Below are positions 42,032-50,513 of a stretch of 52,044 bases of DNA, piece by piece. The notes under the pieces were generated by a model. The model saw only the letters and a list, made by a program, of their open reading frames with translations. It searched no databases and was not told the origin of the DNA. The stretch's first letter is position 1. Each line of letters starts with the position of its first letter. A program made the translations under genes and the position numbers. The DNA is from JANLSE01 sp038214135 (GTDB taxonomy: Bacteria; Chloroflexota; Chloroflexia; Chloroflexales; Roseiflexaceae): positions 1 through 52,044 of the forward strand of contig JBBQSD010000031.1 in assembly GCA_038214135.1 (NCBI GenBank), given 5' to 3'.

Positions 42032-42772
42032 ATGGCAAACGAACAGAATAATAGTATGGTGCGGCGTTTGGCACGGGTGCTGATTGAGCAACCTGATCCA
42101 AGCGCGTGTTCGCGTTGCCTGGATGCACTCGAAGCGTATTGCGATGCGCAACTGGCTGGCGATGATGCAGAAACTCAGTTTTCAGATGTTGCTTTTCATC
42201 TGGATACATGTGTTGCCTGTGCCGAGCTGTATGCAGCACTATACGAAACGCTGGCAGCACCTGCGCCATTGGCCGAGCCACCACGCTACCCGATTGCTGA
42301 TCTGAGCTTCTTGGGCGAGCGCAATGCTCAGATCAACATGCCACGAAGGTTCCAGGATCTCCAGGCCACACTCGCCAATGCTCTTGTGCGCAGCGGGCGC
42401 ACATTGCGGCTGATACTTTCCCAGGGCTTGTTGGAGCTGTTGCCAGCGCCTGCACCAACCCTGGCGCTGCGCTCGGCACAGGCGACTGTATTGTTTGAGC
42501 TTGTGGTTCGTGAACCCGATGCATTGATTGAGGAGATTGTGGTCAGCGCCAGCGCGCAGCCCGCTGCTCAATCCTGCGATCTGCGCGTGCGCATCACCCT
42601 GCGTGGGATGAGCTGGCCTGATCTCGATGGCATTGCCGTGCGGCTTCGCTCTGGCGATCACGAACAACAGGCGCTCAGCGATGCGTGGGGCGAGGTGTTC
42701 TTTCGAACAATCGATCAAGCCAGCCTGAGTTCGCTGGAGATATCGGTAGATGCACCAACGAGCGGCGAGTAG
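42032..42772 (+). CDS. Soluble zinc-finger anti-sigma factor candidate
   Basis: 246 residues. The N-terminal part has the ZAS pattern His-x3-Cys-x2-Cys in FHLDTCVACAELYAALYE, preceded by CSRCLDALEAYCDAQL, as in zinc anti-sigma factors that clasp ECF sigma factors. No membrane segment follows; instead there is a C-terminal domain of about 130 residues rich in beta strands (ATVLFELVVREPDALIEEIV ... LRVRITLRGMSWPDLDGI). The sigma gene lies 191 bp upstream on the same strand, separated by hairpin repeats. Part of its 3' end (42686-42724) is duplicated 188 bp downstream. Confidence 0.75.
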   Translation: MANEQNNSMVRRLARVLIEQPDPSACSRCLDALEAYCDAQLAGDDAETQFSDVAFHLDTCVACAELYAALYETLAAPAPLAEPPRYPIADLSFLGERNAQINMPRRFQDLQATLANALVRSGRTLRLILSQGLLELLPAPAPTLALRSAQATVLFELVVREPDALIEEIVVSASAQPAAQSCDLRVRITLRGMSWPDLDGIAVRLRSGDHEQQALSDAWGEVFFRTIDQASLSSLEISVDAPTSGE

Positions 42773-42912
42773 AATCAGTACACAATGGCAGATGCCCGCT
42801 CCCCCTGCCCCCCTCTCCCACACTGGGGCGAGGGGAATGGCCCAGTGCGAATCCTGTGCGCCCTCTCCCACACTGGGGTGAGGTGTTCTTTCGAACAATC
42901 GATCAGGCCAGC
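42686..42912. repeat. 39-bp direct duplication of anti-sigma gene sequence plus ctctccca repeats
   Basis: 42686-42724, inside the anti-sigma candidate gene, reappears at 42874-42912 with two differences (c to t and a to g); the shared core is gaggtgttctttcgaacaat. Between them, 42773-42880 holds two copies of ccctctcccacactgggg-type repeat. The second copy is fused directly to one of these repeats and ends seven bases before the stop of the convergent permease gene. Confidence 0.9.
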
Positions 42913-42918
42913 ACGGCG

Positions 42919-44370
42919 CTATCCATACAGTGCCCGAATGATCATTGGCGAGATCAGCCCTTCGATCAGCCCGCCGATCAGAAATAATGGAATCAGAACC
43001 AGCGCCCATACTTTGAAGAACTGGGCCAGCGACCACATCATATGCTGGCCAACCGAAAATCCTGCTGGTGGCGAAAGGATCGAAACGCCCATCCGCAGGC
43101 CCAATGCTGCCCCAAGAATCGCGGTTGGTAGTTCGATGATGCCATGCGGCAACACATAGCCAAGCAGGAATGGCAGTGGACTCTGCGGGCCCATGCCGAT
43201 CCAGCCGCCATTGCGATGGGCGAGTTCTGTCGCCACAAACCCGATCTGGGCGAACGCGACGGATGGCACCAGAAATGAAAATGCCCCGAAGCCAAACATC
43301 GAAAACAGGCTCGAAAGAAGTGCGACCCGAATATTATTGGCTGCGATTGCCAACCCCAACAAGAGATTTGGTTCGGGTGCGGTTCCGACCCGGTTAATGA
43401 AATTCTCGATCATTGGCACCCGATATGTCTGCCCGATATAGCCACCAAGTAACAGCCCGGCTAATGCAGCAAAGATCGCCATGCCGATTGGGATGCGGTA
43501 ATCGCGTAATAATACTGGAAGTTCCTGGCGATAGAAATAGCGGAAACTAAATGGGCGGCCCGAATAATCGGCGGCGGCGATACCTGGCGATTGGTATTCG
43601 GCCAGGAAGCGCTTGAAATTGGCCCAGGTCTTCTTCAGTTGCAGTTGCTCGTGCTCGCGTGAGAGGATCTCCTCACGATTGAATGAGCTCATGCCCGTAC
43701 GGATCAGCGCAATCGTCACGACGACCAGCAGCGCAATCACATACCAGATAATATCCCAACGCCTGGAGATCATCAGCAGTGCTTCAAGCTGAACCAGCGC
43801 CGCTGTTGGCAACAACACAAAACTCGCCAGCAGGTTTGCCGCTCGAATACTGGTGGTGTGGCTGGAAATGATCACCGCACCAGCGACCATCATCAGGGCT
43901 TTGGCTGTGATCAGGATGATCACGCCAAAGAAATACTGTGCTGGTAATCCTTCAAAGAAGAGATCGGGAAAGCTAATTCGTAGTGAGAGCGCAAATATAC
44001 ACATCGCCATCAACGATGAGAGCAGCGGCGGCAGGAGTGCGGCGATCAGTTTCGCAACATACAGTGCCGCATCGGATATTGGCATGGCCAGTAGTGATTC
44101 CAGGCTATTGCGTTCGCGTTCACCAACAAATGATTCGAGCGCGGTGATCAACGAGAATGAGGCCGGAATAAAACCAACCAGCAGCATCGCAAATGGGATC
44201 AGCCGGATGATCGCCCCGGAATCCTCGATAAAGTTGATCGCAAAGTTTGTCGCACCAATCAGTACCTGTGGCAGAATGAATGTCAGAATAAAGATCGGTG
44301 CCAGAATGCGCCAATCGGTTAATGTCTCGCGGACTTCACGGCGTGTTATGGTTCGGACGATACTGAGCAT
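42919..44370 (-). CDS. ABC-2 type permease fused to a SpoIIM domain
   Basis: 483 residues with about a dozen membrane helices. Residues 1-225 look like an ABC-2 permease (ITRREVRETLTDWRILAPIF, then ESFVGERERNSLESLLAMPI). Residues 285-483 match the SpoIIM family (NNIRVALLSSLFSMFGFGAF, LPHGIIELPTAILGAALGLR). AAAGGAA precedes the ATG. The ATPase gene lies upstream on the same strand (44563-45582), so the pair probably forms an exporter. The fused SpoIIM part suggests an envelope-remodelling role. Substrate unknown. Confidence 0.88.
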   Translation of the reverse strand: MLSIVRTITRREVRETLTDWRILAPIFILTFILPQVLIGATNFAINFIEDSGAIIRLIPFAMLLVGFIPASFSLITALESFVGERERNSLESLLAMPISDAALYVAKLIAALLPPLLSSLMAMCIFALSLRISFPDLFFEGLPAQYFFGVIILITAKALMMVAGAVIISSHTTSIRAANLLASFVLLPTAALVQLEALLMISRRWDIIWYVIALLVVVTIALIRTGMSSFNREEILSREHEQLQLKKTWANFKRFLAEYQSPGIAAADYSGRPFSFRYFYRQELPVLLRDYRIPIGMAIFAALAGLLLGGYIGQTYRVPMIENFINRVGTAPEPNLLLGLAIAANNIRVALLSSLFSMFGFGAFSFLVPSVAFAQIGFVATELAHRNGGWIGMGPQSPLPFLLGYVLPHGIIELPTAILGAALGLRMGVSILSPPAGFSVGQHMMWSLAQFFKVWALVLIPLFLIGGLIEGLISPMIIRALYG

Positions 44371-44562
44371 GGGTGTTCCTTTTATGTATTCAGAAGTCAG
44401 GAGTCGGAAGTCAGAATGCAGATTGATATAGGTTATGCCAATTGGGTATGGCGCGCATACACGCTACGGGCTGAAGCCACGTGGCTATAATTTTCTGGTT
44501 CTCCATCCCTTTGCCGCAGGCTTCAGCCTGCGGAGGGTGAGGCATTCCTTGTTCTCCAACCC
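44371..44562. repeat. Repeat-filled gap between exporter ATPase and permease genes
   Basis: 44385-44420 carries the attcagaagtcaggagtcgg repeat. 44465-44482 (cgggctgaagccacgtggct) and the perfect palindrome ccgcaggct/agcctgcgg at 44514-44533 belong to the cttcagcc family. No gene seen. Confidence 0.85.
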
Positions 44563-45582
<1,020 letters not shown>

Positions 45583-45668
45583 TGGGGCTCCTCTCGCTAC
45601 CTGTATACATGATACCAGCCCAAGCAAGCCAATGGTAACGCTGATGTTTGCAAAATGAGGGCAAATAG

Positions 45669-45697
45669 TTGTTGAACTGGGCACTCGCCGTTATAAT
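45669..45697 (+). promoter_or_regulatory. Promoter of the ATPase-helicase cluster
   Basis: TTGTTG (45669-45674) and TATAAT (45692-45697) are 17 bases apart. An alternative TTGAAC at 45672 would give a 14-base spacer, too short. Expected transcription start is near 45704. Confidence 0.55.
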
Positions 45698-45702
45698 GCT
45701 GC

Positions 45703-45719
45703 CACTTATGTAATAAGTG
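45703..45719. promoter_or_regulatory. Perfect inverted repeat at the transcription start, operator candidate
   Basis: CACTTAT gta ATAAGTG: two exact 7-bp arms with a 3-bp centre. It starts six bases after the -10 box and ends at the ribosome site (gaggg). Size and symmetry suit a dimeric helix-turn-helix repressor; a small 5' RNA hairpin is the alternative. Confidence 0.6.
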
Positions 45720-45729
45720 AGGGACGACA

Positions 45730-46779
45730 ATGGCGAATGACACGCTGATCAATCAGCTTGAGCTTATGCGTGATGCCGCTAGCCAGCGCCAGAAAGCGGC
45801 GACTGCAGCCCAAACAGCATTGCAATCCATTCCCACAATATTCACAAAAGCCGAACGAGCACTGCGTACTCTTGCCGATCAGGCTGGCCCTGCCGCCCCT
45901 GACGCGCTGGAACAATCCCGCCAGGCGCTGGCCAATGCGCGCCTGAAGGAGAGTGCTGTCGATCCACTGCTGCCAGATGTACGGCGCGAGATCAAGGCCC
46001 AGGCAGCGCTACAATCGGCGCTCAAGGATTCGATCACCGCCCTGCGTGGCGAGAGCGTGGATATCATTCGGCTTGGGCATGCACTCGCCGCCATACGAAC
46101 GGCAAAGATTCAGGATGCAGCTCTCAATCAGCTTGTGCCACGGCTCGATGCAGTGCTTGCAGAGGCAGAGCAATCGCTGGCGTTCACCTTTGGGCTGGCA
46201 TTCCGTAATGCATTGGCCCAACAGGGCATTGAATTAGATGGCCGCCCGCCGCGCTTCACAATTGGGCGCTTCGAGATCGTGGCGAATTTTGCTGGCCGCA
46301 GCGCATCCATCCTGTATGGCAAGGAGGTTGTGGTTCGCAAGGTGGCACTGAGCGTGGAAGCGCTGACCAAGGCGTATCTGGGTGCCCAAAAAGCCATAGG
46401 CGGGCGCAACGAAGATCCAGCACGCTGGCTCGAAAACCTGTATAACGCATGGGAGGGAATCCGGCGCAAGCGTGGCATCAGTGAGCCACGGGCGAATATC
46501 GTCGAATGTTATATGGAAGTGATCATGCTGCGCCAGCCAAAGGCGTTCCGCCTCGAACCAGGCAAGCACAGTTTCGTTGATTATAGCCGTGCCCAATTCG
46601 CCTATGATTTCGAGTGCTTCGCCAGAAGTGGCTACGAATACCGCGGCCTGCGCGCATTTGGCAGCAGTGCCACAAAATCGCATACCGATAACCCAGAGCG
46701 CAGTATGTGGATCATGCATGGCAGCACCCCATACGAAGGAGCCTATATTGGCGATGTCAAATTTGATCGAGATGAATAA
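45730..46779 (+). CDS. Unrecognised protein, first gene of the BrxD-like ATPase cluster
   Basis: 349 residues; I do not recognise the family. About residues 1-150 are Ala/Gln/Leu-rich, predicted helical and probably coiled-coil (LINQLELMRDAASQRQKAAT, then LEQSRQALANARLKESAVDP). From about 155 a mixed alpha/beta domain follows, with aromatic and charged stretches: RFTIGRFEIVANFAGRSASI, WLENLYNAWEGIRRKRGISE, HSFVDYSRAQFAYDFECFAR and a terminal GAYIGDVKFDRDE. No P-loop, zinc site, nuclease motif or membrane segment is evident. It is 22 bases upstream of the first ATPase and shares its promoter. By position it could be the target-recognition or structural component of the system. Confidence 0.85.
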   Translation: MANDTLINQLELMRDAASQRQKAATAAQTALQSIPTIFTKAERALRTLADQAGPAAPDALEQSRQALANARLKESAVDPLLPDVRREIKAQAALQSALKDSITALRGESVDIIRLGHALAAIRTAKIQDAALNQLVPRLDAVLAEAEQSLAFTFGLAFRNALAQQGIELDGRPPRFTIGRFEIVANFAGRSASILYGKEVVVRKVALSVEALTKAYLGAQKAIGGRNEDPARWLENLYNAWEGIRRKRGISEPRANIVECYMEVIMLRQPKAFRLEPGKHSFVDYSRAQFAYDFECFARSGYEYRGLRAFGSSATKSHTDNPERSMWIMHGSTPYEGAYIGDVKFDRDE

Positions 46780-46801
46780 AATCAAGATACATAGGTGAGA
46801 C

Positions 46802-48100
46802 ATGCTCCCAGAACCACGCCTTGCGCGCCAGATTGTCGAAGTGCTCGGGCAATCGGGCACACCCCTTTCCAAGGGCGTCAGCTACTATAATGTTGGCAAT
46901 GATTCGCTGCTGAATGCGATCGACACCCACTATCTTGGTTCGTATCTGGCCGATGGCGGTGCGGCCTTCAAACTGGTGGTTGGCGATTATGGCAGCGGCA
47001 AATCGCACTTCCTATACTGTATTCGGGATCGGGCATGGGAACGCAATTTCGCTGTCAGCAAGGTCGATCTCAGCCCGAAAGAAAGCCCATATGATGATCA
47101 GCGGCGGGTGTATGCTGCCGTCGCATCGGCGATTATTTGGCACGAACTTGGCGATCTTGGCGAGGATGAGCGTGGGCTATCGCGCTTTCTGGAGGGCACG
47201 CTGCGCCGTATGGTTCAGCCGCATGGCCTCGATCTTGGCGATCCAGAGGCCGCCGAACTGCCTGATGTGCGTGCGCTGCTCCAAACCGTGGCGACATCGG
47301 CGATCGATAGTTTGAGCTTCCATAAGGCTGTACAGGCCTACTTCCTGGCCTTATTGCGTGGCCAGCAATTGCGCCAGGAATCGATAGGGCGCTGGCTGCA
47401 TGGCGAGGAGGTCAGCGCCGAGGATGTTCGTGATCTGCGGACGGTTGGCGTGACCGAGAAGATCAACAAGAATAACGCCTTCAAGATGCTGCGCTCGTTG
47501 TGTCAGACGGTGCGGGCGCTTGGCTATACCGGCCTGGCATTACTGTTTGACGAGGGTGATCGCATGTTGAGCGTCGGCGGGCGTTCCGAGAAAGTCGCCA
47601 CCGATAATCTGCGTGAGGTGATCGACCGCTGCCGCGAGGATCTGCCGGGAACGCTGTTTATGTATGCAGTCCCGCCTGCCTTCATCCACGATATTGTGCC
47701 AAAATACCCAGCACTCCAGCAGCGCATCCAATCGCCTGGCTATTTCTCGCGGGCCAACCCATTCAGTCCGCAGATCAATCTGGATAAACTCGATATCCCC
47801 GATGAGGAACTGCTGACCCAGATCGGCTATCGGTTGCTGCCAATCTTTGAGGTGGCCTATGGCGTCAAGCTGACGCCTGATCTGCAAGCTGCCAATATTA
47901 CTGTCATCTCCGATGCGGCCCGCAATTCCTTCCTGGCCGTCAGCCATCGCCGCCTGTTTATTAAAGCACTGATCACCGAATGGTACCGCCAGAAGGAAGA
48001 GGGCGAACAGGCATTGACTGTCGAATGGGCCACTGCTGCCATTCGCGGCCAGAGTGATGCCCTTGATGCACTGGCCGATTCTCGACAAAGGCCGTACTAA
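46802..48100 (+). CDS. BrxD/DUF2791-like P-loop ATPase, copy 1
   Basis: 432 residues. Walker A is GDYGSGKSHF (61-70), typical of the BREX-associated DUF2791 ATPases with their GxYGSGKSH wording; Walker B is LALLFDEGDRM (Asp250, Glu251). A helical C-terminal region includes ADLQAANITVIS-type segments and an Arg-rich stretch SHRRLFIKALITEW. In BREX type 2, BrxD acts next to the helicase BrxHI, but its activity is not defined. Here it follows the unknown 349-residue protein by 22 bases. A 178-bp gap filled with degenerate repeats separates it from the GNAT gene. Confidence 0.87.
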   Translation: MLPEPRLARQIVEVLGQSGTPLSKGVSYYNVGNDSLLNAIDTHYLGSYLADGGAAFKLVVGDYGSGKSHFLYCIRDRAWERNFAVSKVDLSPKESPYDDQRRVYAAVASAIIWHELGDLGEDERGLSRFLEGTLRRMVQPHGLDLGDPEAAELPDVRALLQTVATSAIDSLSFHKAVQAYFLALLRGQQLRQESIGRWLHGEEVSAEDVRDLRTVGVTEKINKNNAFKMLRSLCQTVRALGYTGLALLFDEGDRMLSVGGRSEKVATDNLREVIDRCREDLPGTLFMYAVPPAFIHDIVPKYPALQQRIQSPGYFSRANPFSPQINLDKLDIPDEELLTQIGYRLLPIFEVAYGVKLTPDLQAANITVISDAARNSFLAVSHRRLFIKALITEWYRQKEEGEQALTVEWATAAIRGQSDALDALADSRQRPY

Positions 48101-48278
48101 CGAACATAGCCGATAGCCGATAGCCGAAACCAAGAACCAAGGGAACAAGAGAACAAGACCGAAGTGAGCCTAATCTGCGTCATCTGCGAAATCTGCGGAT
48201 AATAAGAACCAAGAACCAAAACATCAGGGGCGAGGGCACAGGGTAGAGACACTCCGCTGGAGCGTCTGGAAGCAGAAT
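48101..48278. repeat. Degenerate repeats inside the ATPase-helicase cluster
   Basis: Contains tandem agccgatagccgatagccga, several gaaccaagaaccaag and gaacaagagaacaag units, and a aatctgcgtcatctgcgaaa tandem. The same words occur at 34080-34130. It may mark an insertion point within the cluster. Confidence 0.8.
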
Positions 48279-49094
48279 ATGCGCCACACATGGGGTCTCA
48301 TGACAAACACCGAACTATCGCGCCAGTGTGAACTGAATGCCAATGCCGCATCGGCTACCAGCCGGAGCGTGATCGATGTTGGGCCGTTTCAGGCCTTGCT
48401 CGATCCAGCCACCGACATGATCTGGCTAAACTATGCCGTGCCAATCAGCCCAATCGATCCGCACAACGTTGCAGCAGCCCTGGCCGAACTACGACGAGTC
48501 TTTGCAGAACACAATCGCACGATCCGTTTTGAATTCAATGCGCTGCCCTGGCCAGAACTGGCGGGCATGCTGGAACAAGATGGGTTGGTGTTGCATGGCC
48601 GCCATCCACTCATGGTCTGTACCCCAGCGAGTTTCCGGCCATTCAATGCGCCAGGGGTGGCAGTGACGATGCTGCATGGTGATGAACCGGATGCGCTACT
48701 GAGCGCAGGCATGCAGATCCAGAGCGAGAGTTTTGAGGTCTCCACTGAACCGCCACCAGGCGCAGAAATAGAGCGTGTGCGTTCACGCATTCGCGCTGGT
48801 ACGCTACAAGGGGCGCTGGCGTTGCTTGATGGCGTTCCGGCTGGGGCAGGGAACATGATTGCGATTGCAGGCGTTGCAGAGCTTGGTGGCGTTGCGACAA
48901 GCCCGGCCTTTCGGCGGCTGGGTGTGGCGGCAACACTCAGCAGTTTCATGACCGAGCAGTTGTTTGTTAATGGTGGCAGATTGGCCTGGCTCTCGGCTGC
49001 TGATGTTGCAGCACAGGCCGTGTATCAGCGTGTTGGCTATAGCGTAATCGATGAACGACTGAATTATATTGCGGCAGACGCACAAACGGAATAA
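48279..49094 (+). CDS. GNAT-family N-acetyltransferase
   Basis: 271 residues. The C-terminal part has the acetyl-CoA binding pattern GVATSPAFRRLGVAATLSSF followed by AWLSAADVAAQAVYQRVGYS, typical of GNAT enzymes. The N-terminal 130 residues resemble the first half of two-domain GNATs. Start is uncertain: ATG at 48279 (GGAAG six bases upstream) or ATG at 48300 (MTNTELSRQ). The next gene begins three bases after its stop. Whether it belongs to the ATPase-helicase system or is a passenger is open; substrate unknown. Confidence 0.88.
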   Translation: MRHTWGLMTNTELSRQCELNANAASATSRSVIDVGPFQALLDPATDMIWLNYAVPISPIDPHNVAAALAELRRVFAEHNRTIRFEFNALPWPELAGMLEQDGLVLHGRHPLMVCTPASFRPFNAPGVAVTMLHGDEPDALLSAGMQIQSESFEVSTEPPPGAEIERVRSRIRAGTLQGALALLDGVPAGAGNMIAIAGVAELGGVATSPAFRRLGVAATLSSFMTEQLFVNGGRLAWLSAADVAAQAVYQRVGYSVIDERLNYIAADAQTE

Positions 49095-49097
49095 TGT

Positions 49098-50513
49098 ATG
49101 GGCGAAACACAGCAGATTGGTCGGCTCGTCCGACATCCACAGTTTGGCGCGGGCAAGCTGCTCAAAACCTATATGAGCGGCTATGAATGGGAGGTGCAGT
49201 TCGAGACCGGACGGCGCTTTCGGCTGCCTGCCCGCGAGTTTACCAGTGAATCGGCTGGTGCCTATCGATCAACAGCACCGGCGAGCTTTGTCCAACGCCC
49301 GATTGCACCAGAGACCGATCAGTTCCGCGCACGCCAGACGCTCGAAACACTGCGATTTGGGATCGTGCCGGTTCAGGATGTGGAAACGCTAACAATTGGC
49401 CTGGAAGCCGAACGGATCAGCCTGGATCGGGCACTGGCACGTAGCCGCGAGCGGGGTGGTGATGCCCTGGCGGTGATTGGCGATTATGGCTATGGCAAGA
49501 GCCATTTCGTGGAACTGGCCGCCCGCCGGGCGCTGCGCGAGAACTTTCTGGTGGCCTCGGCCAGCCTGGATCTGGTTGAGGTTCCGCCAAGCAAGGCCAA
49601 TGAAATCTATAAAGCCCTGACCAATTCGCTGCGCTACCCGGACACCCATGAGCATGGGTTGCGGCCATTGATCAAGCGTGCCCTGGAACACCCGAATGCC
49701 GTGGCACAACTGGCCGCCCAAAGCCCGCGTGCAGATGATTCATTGGTTGCGGCGCTCAATGCCCTGGCCGATTGTGGCGCACAGGATGCCTATGATGATA
49801 TTGTGGCCTGGATCAGTGGGCAACTCAAGCCAACCGCCGTGATGAAGACATGCCTACGCAAGCCGCCGCGCTTGTATCTGGCTGGCGAGGTGGCCCGCCA
49901 GTATTCCTATCTGCTGACGAGCATTAGCATGCTGGCGACATTCTGTGGCTATAGCGGGATGGCGATCCTGATCGATGAATCAGAACATTACTCGCTGCTG
50001 CGGGCCAATCAACGAGATCGCACCGATGCCTTCTTCAAATCGCTGATCTATGCAGCAATTGGGCCATCTGGCGGGCGGATCGACCCAAAAACCATTCCGA
50101 GCCATGCAAGTATTGATTACGAGATTGCCTATGCGAGCAACCCGCATCTGTTCTTCCTGTTTGCGCTGACCGAAAGCGAAAACCGGATGCCGGTCGATTC
50201 CTGGCTGGCCCCATCACAGATTCTACGCCTTGATGATCGCTTCATCGAGCGCGATATTACCGAATTCTATATCACCCTGTTGCGCTATCATAGCATCGCC
50301 TATGGCTACCCCTTTCCGCCGCCGGATGATCGCTATCGAAAGGTTGTCGGTGCCGTCCCGGCCCACCTGGCGCGAGCGCTCAACCAGCATCGCATCAATC
50401 TGCGTGAGGTCATTCGGCTGGCGGTTGTGACCTGCGATCTGCTGTTTCTGCACAGCGATTATCCTGCCGAAACACTACTCGCCGATCTCACCAATGGCCT
50501 GCGGGTGCAATGA
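49098..50513 (+). CDS. BrxD/DUF2791-like ATPase, copy 2, with Tudor/SH3-like N-terminal domain
   Basis: 471 residues. Residues 1-50 form a small beta-barrel type domain (GRLVRHPQFGAGKLLKTYMS, then WEVQFETGRRFRLPAREF), like the C-terminal Tudor domain of UvrD/PcrA and CarD-type modules that bind RNA polymerase or nucleic acid. The ATPase core has Walker A GDYGYGKSHF (128-137) and Walker B MAILIDESEHY (Asp293, Glu294), homologous to copy 1 but clearly diverged. It overlaps the helicase start by four bases (ATGA), so the two are translated together. This pair is the brxD-brxHI-like core. Confidence 0.9.
   Translation: MGETQQIGRLVRHPQFGAGKLLKTYMSGYEWEVQFETGRRFRLPAREFTSESAGAYRSTAPASFVQRPIAPETDQFRARQTLETLRFGIVPVQDVETLTIGLEAERISLDRALARSRERGGDALAVIGDYGYGKSHFVELAARRALRENFLVASASLDLVEVPPSKANEIYKALTNSLRYPDTHEHGLRPLIKRALEHPNAVAQLAAQSPRADDSLVAALNALADCGAQDAYDDIVAWISGQLKPTAVMKTCLRKPPRLYLAGEVARQYSYLLTSISMLATFCGYSGMAILIDESEHYSLLRANQRDRTDAFFKSLIYAAIGPSGGRIDPKTIPSHASIDYEIAYASNPHLFFLFALTESENRMPVDSWLAPSQILRLDDRFIERDITEFYITLLRYHSIAYGYPFPPPDDRYRKVVGAVPAHLARALNQHRINLREVIRLAVVTCDLLFLHSDYPAETLLADLTNGLRVQ

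Noticed and set aside
40833..42284. 483-codon open frame on the minus strand
   Set aside because: It lies opposite rhaI, the sigma factor and the anti-sigma gene, all of which have recognisable families, and its translation has no known motifs and runs through the intergenic repeats.
42239..43036. 265-codon minus-strand open frame
   Set aside because: Opposite the anti-sigma candidate and the end of the permease gene; it crosses the ctctccca repeats and shows no domain.
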